From CBDBGD01 sp965205235 (GTDB lineage Bacteria > Chloroflexota > Dehalococcoidia > Lucifugimonadales > UBA1127), in contig CBDBGD010000004.1 of assembly GCA_965205235.1 (NCBI GenBank), forward strand, positions 62,001 through 126,000: 64,000 nucleotides of DNA, in the 5' to 3' direction. The translations under genes and the position numbers were made by a program. The notes under the pieces are model-generated. The model ran no database searches and had not been told where the DNA came from. It saw only the letters and a list, made by a program, of their open reading frames with translations. Below, piece after piece: positions 63,166-64,000 of the stretch. Within the stretch, counting starts at the first letter, position 1, and every line of letters starts with the position of its first letter.

Positions 63166-64000
63166 CTAGGAGGTGAGGCGCTCCCCGTAGAGGCGGACGG
63201 AGTTGTCCCAGAGGATCTTGCGCTTGGCGGACTCGGGGATGTCCTGGTCGAGGAGGAAGGGGACGGCCTTGTCCGGGTCCGGCGCGTCGGGGTGGGAGTA
63301 GTCGGTGTTCCAGACGATGTTGTCCTCGCCGACGAGCATGACGACGCCCGGAAGGCCGAACTCGTCGGGGTCGCAGGCGACGAAGCCCTGTCGCATGAAG
63401 TACTCGCTGGGCTTGAGGGGGAGGGCTGCGGCGTCGAACCACATGCCCTGTCGTCGGTTGCGGTCGCAGTGGTCGTCGAGGCGGCCGAGCCAGAAGGGGA
63501 GCCAGCCTGCGTTGCCTTCGAGGAAGGAGGCGCGCATCTTGGGGAACTTTTCGAGGATGCCGAGGAAGATGACGTGGCCCATGGAGACCATGTTCTCAAA
63601 GGCGAAGCCGGCGGCGTGGTCGAGGGCGATCTCCGGGCCGGAGACGCGGCTGCGGGGCTGGTAGCGGGAGGCGACGTGGGGGAGGCCGCTCATGACGCCG
63701 TGGAAGGACATGGGGAAGTCCAGCTCCTCGGCCAGGGCCCAGTAGGCGTCGTAGTCGGGGTGGTGCCAGGCCTTGCCCTTGGCGGGGATGGGGGTGGCCA
63801 TGGTGACGGCACCGAGCTTCTCCACGACGCGGCGGGTCTCGGCGATGAGGCCCTCGGGGTCGTGCTGGTTGGGGACGACGCCGACCATCTTGAGCCGGGA
63901 GGGGTCGGTCTGGGCGAAGTCGTGGGACCAGTCGTTGTAGGCGCGGGCGCAGGCCCAGAGGAGGGCCTGGTCTGCGCCTGTGTGGATGCTGCGCATGGGT
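63166..64000 (-). CDS. Amidohydrolase family protein, 5' end beyond the window
   Basis: The minus-strand frame is open from the right edge to a stop at 63166 (278 residues present; N-terminal metal motif not included). It has MSFHGVMSGLPHV, VSMGHVIFLGILEKFPKMR, EGNAGWLPFWLGRLDDHCD, LKPSEYFMRQGFVACDPDE and NTDYSHPDAPDPDKA. It is closest to the paralogue at 7437-8597, sharing the ASADPSRLKM-like and PNQHD segments. It is the seventh family member in 64 kb. Confidence 0.9.
   Translation of the reverse strand, partial: PMRSIHTGADQALLWACARAYNDWSHDFAQTDPSRLKMVGVVPNQHDPEGLIAETRRVVEKLGAVTMATPIPAKGKAWHHPDYDAYWALAEELDFPMSFHGVMSGLPHVASRYQPRSRVSGPEIALDHAAGFAFENMVSMGHVIFLGILEKFPKMRASFLEGNAGWLPFWLGRLDDHCDRNRRQGMWFDAAALPLKPSEYFMRQGFVACDPDEFGLPGVVMLVGEDNIVWNTDYSHPDAPDPDKAVPFLLDQDIPESAKRKILWDNSVRLYGERLTS

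Overview
This is high-GC bacterial DNA. The gene content (many COG2159-type amidohydrolase paralogues, a probable F420-dependent PPOX protein, cobalamin adenosyltransferase, ThrS without a TGS domain, GatCA, collagen-like and Ser/Thr-rich lipoproteins) best fits a Chloroflexota genome of the Dehalococcoidia/SAR202 kind. That placement is inference from content: no rRNA or tRNA gene is visible and no phylogeny was run.

Layout. 1-14 kb: a catabolic region with six metal-dependent amidohydrolases in two N-terminal subtypes (a seventh is cut by the right edge), a peptide-type ABC transporter made only of a binding lipoprotein and two permeases, a FluC/CrcB fluoride channel, MsrA and a cytochrome b561. 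14-15.2 kb: an IS30-family element sitting in a palindromic intergenic repeat. 15.3-21 kb: a PanE-like reductase apparently starting at ACG, PepN, a fumarylacetoacetase-family hydrolase and an unknown membrane protein. 21-33 kb: mug, thpR, thrS, gatC-gatA, a hydroxyacid dehydrogenase, a lone TPP-enzyme subunit, and a greA-lysS-serS operon whose leader carries a terminator-like attenuator. 33-36.5 kb: two crotonases and an acyl-CoA ligase. 36.5-40 kb: a Fic protein behind three copies of a palindromic operator, a hydroxyacid dehydrogenase, a solitary DNA methyltransferase and a HigA-like antitoxin without a toxin. 40-49 kb: a cysteine synthase homologue diverging from recF, then cobalamin adenosyltransferase, a lipoprotein hydrolase, a his cluster (hisH, hisA, hisF, hisIE with two inserted genes) and thrB. 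49-58 kb: an SsnA/TrzA-like amidohydrolase, an NHL propeller, lipoproteins including a collagen-like one, universal stress proteins (one fused to a cNMP-binding domain), an MFS carrier and an SDR. 58-60.4 kb: a compact restriction-modification locus of methyltransferase, HNH protein and small PD-(D/E)XK protein. 60.4-64 kb: an S9 peptidase, a repeat-rich intergenic stretch and a truncated amidohydrolase.

Intergenic DNA is unusually structured. Several palindromic modules recur as a composite cassette, always in gaps and, in this window, always in the same orientation whatever the direction of nearby genes. Many genes have readable sigma70-like promoters (TTGACA with weak -10 boxes, or extended -10 TGnTATAAT), and several of these decide start codons.

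The likeliest places for undescribed biology are the R-M locus with its duplicated zinc motif and 21-bp coding repeat, the Fic gene with its triple operator, the methyltransferase/HigA pair, the composite repeat family, and the amidohydrolase-transporter neighbourhood.
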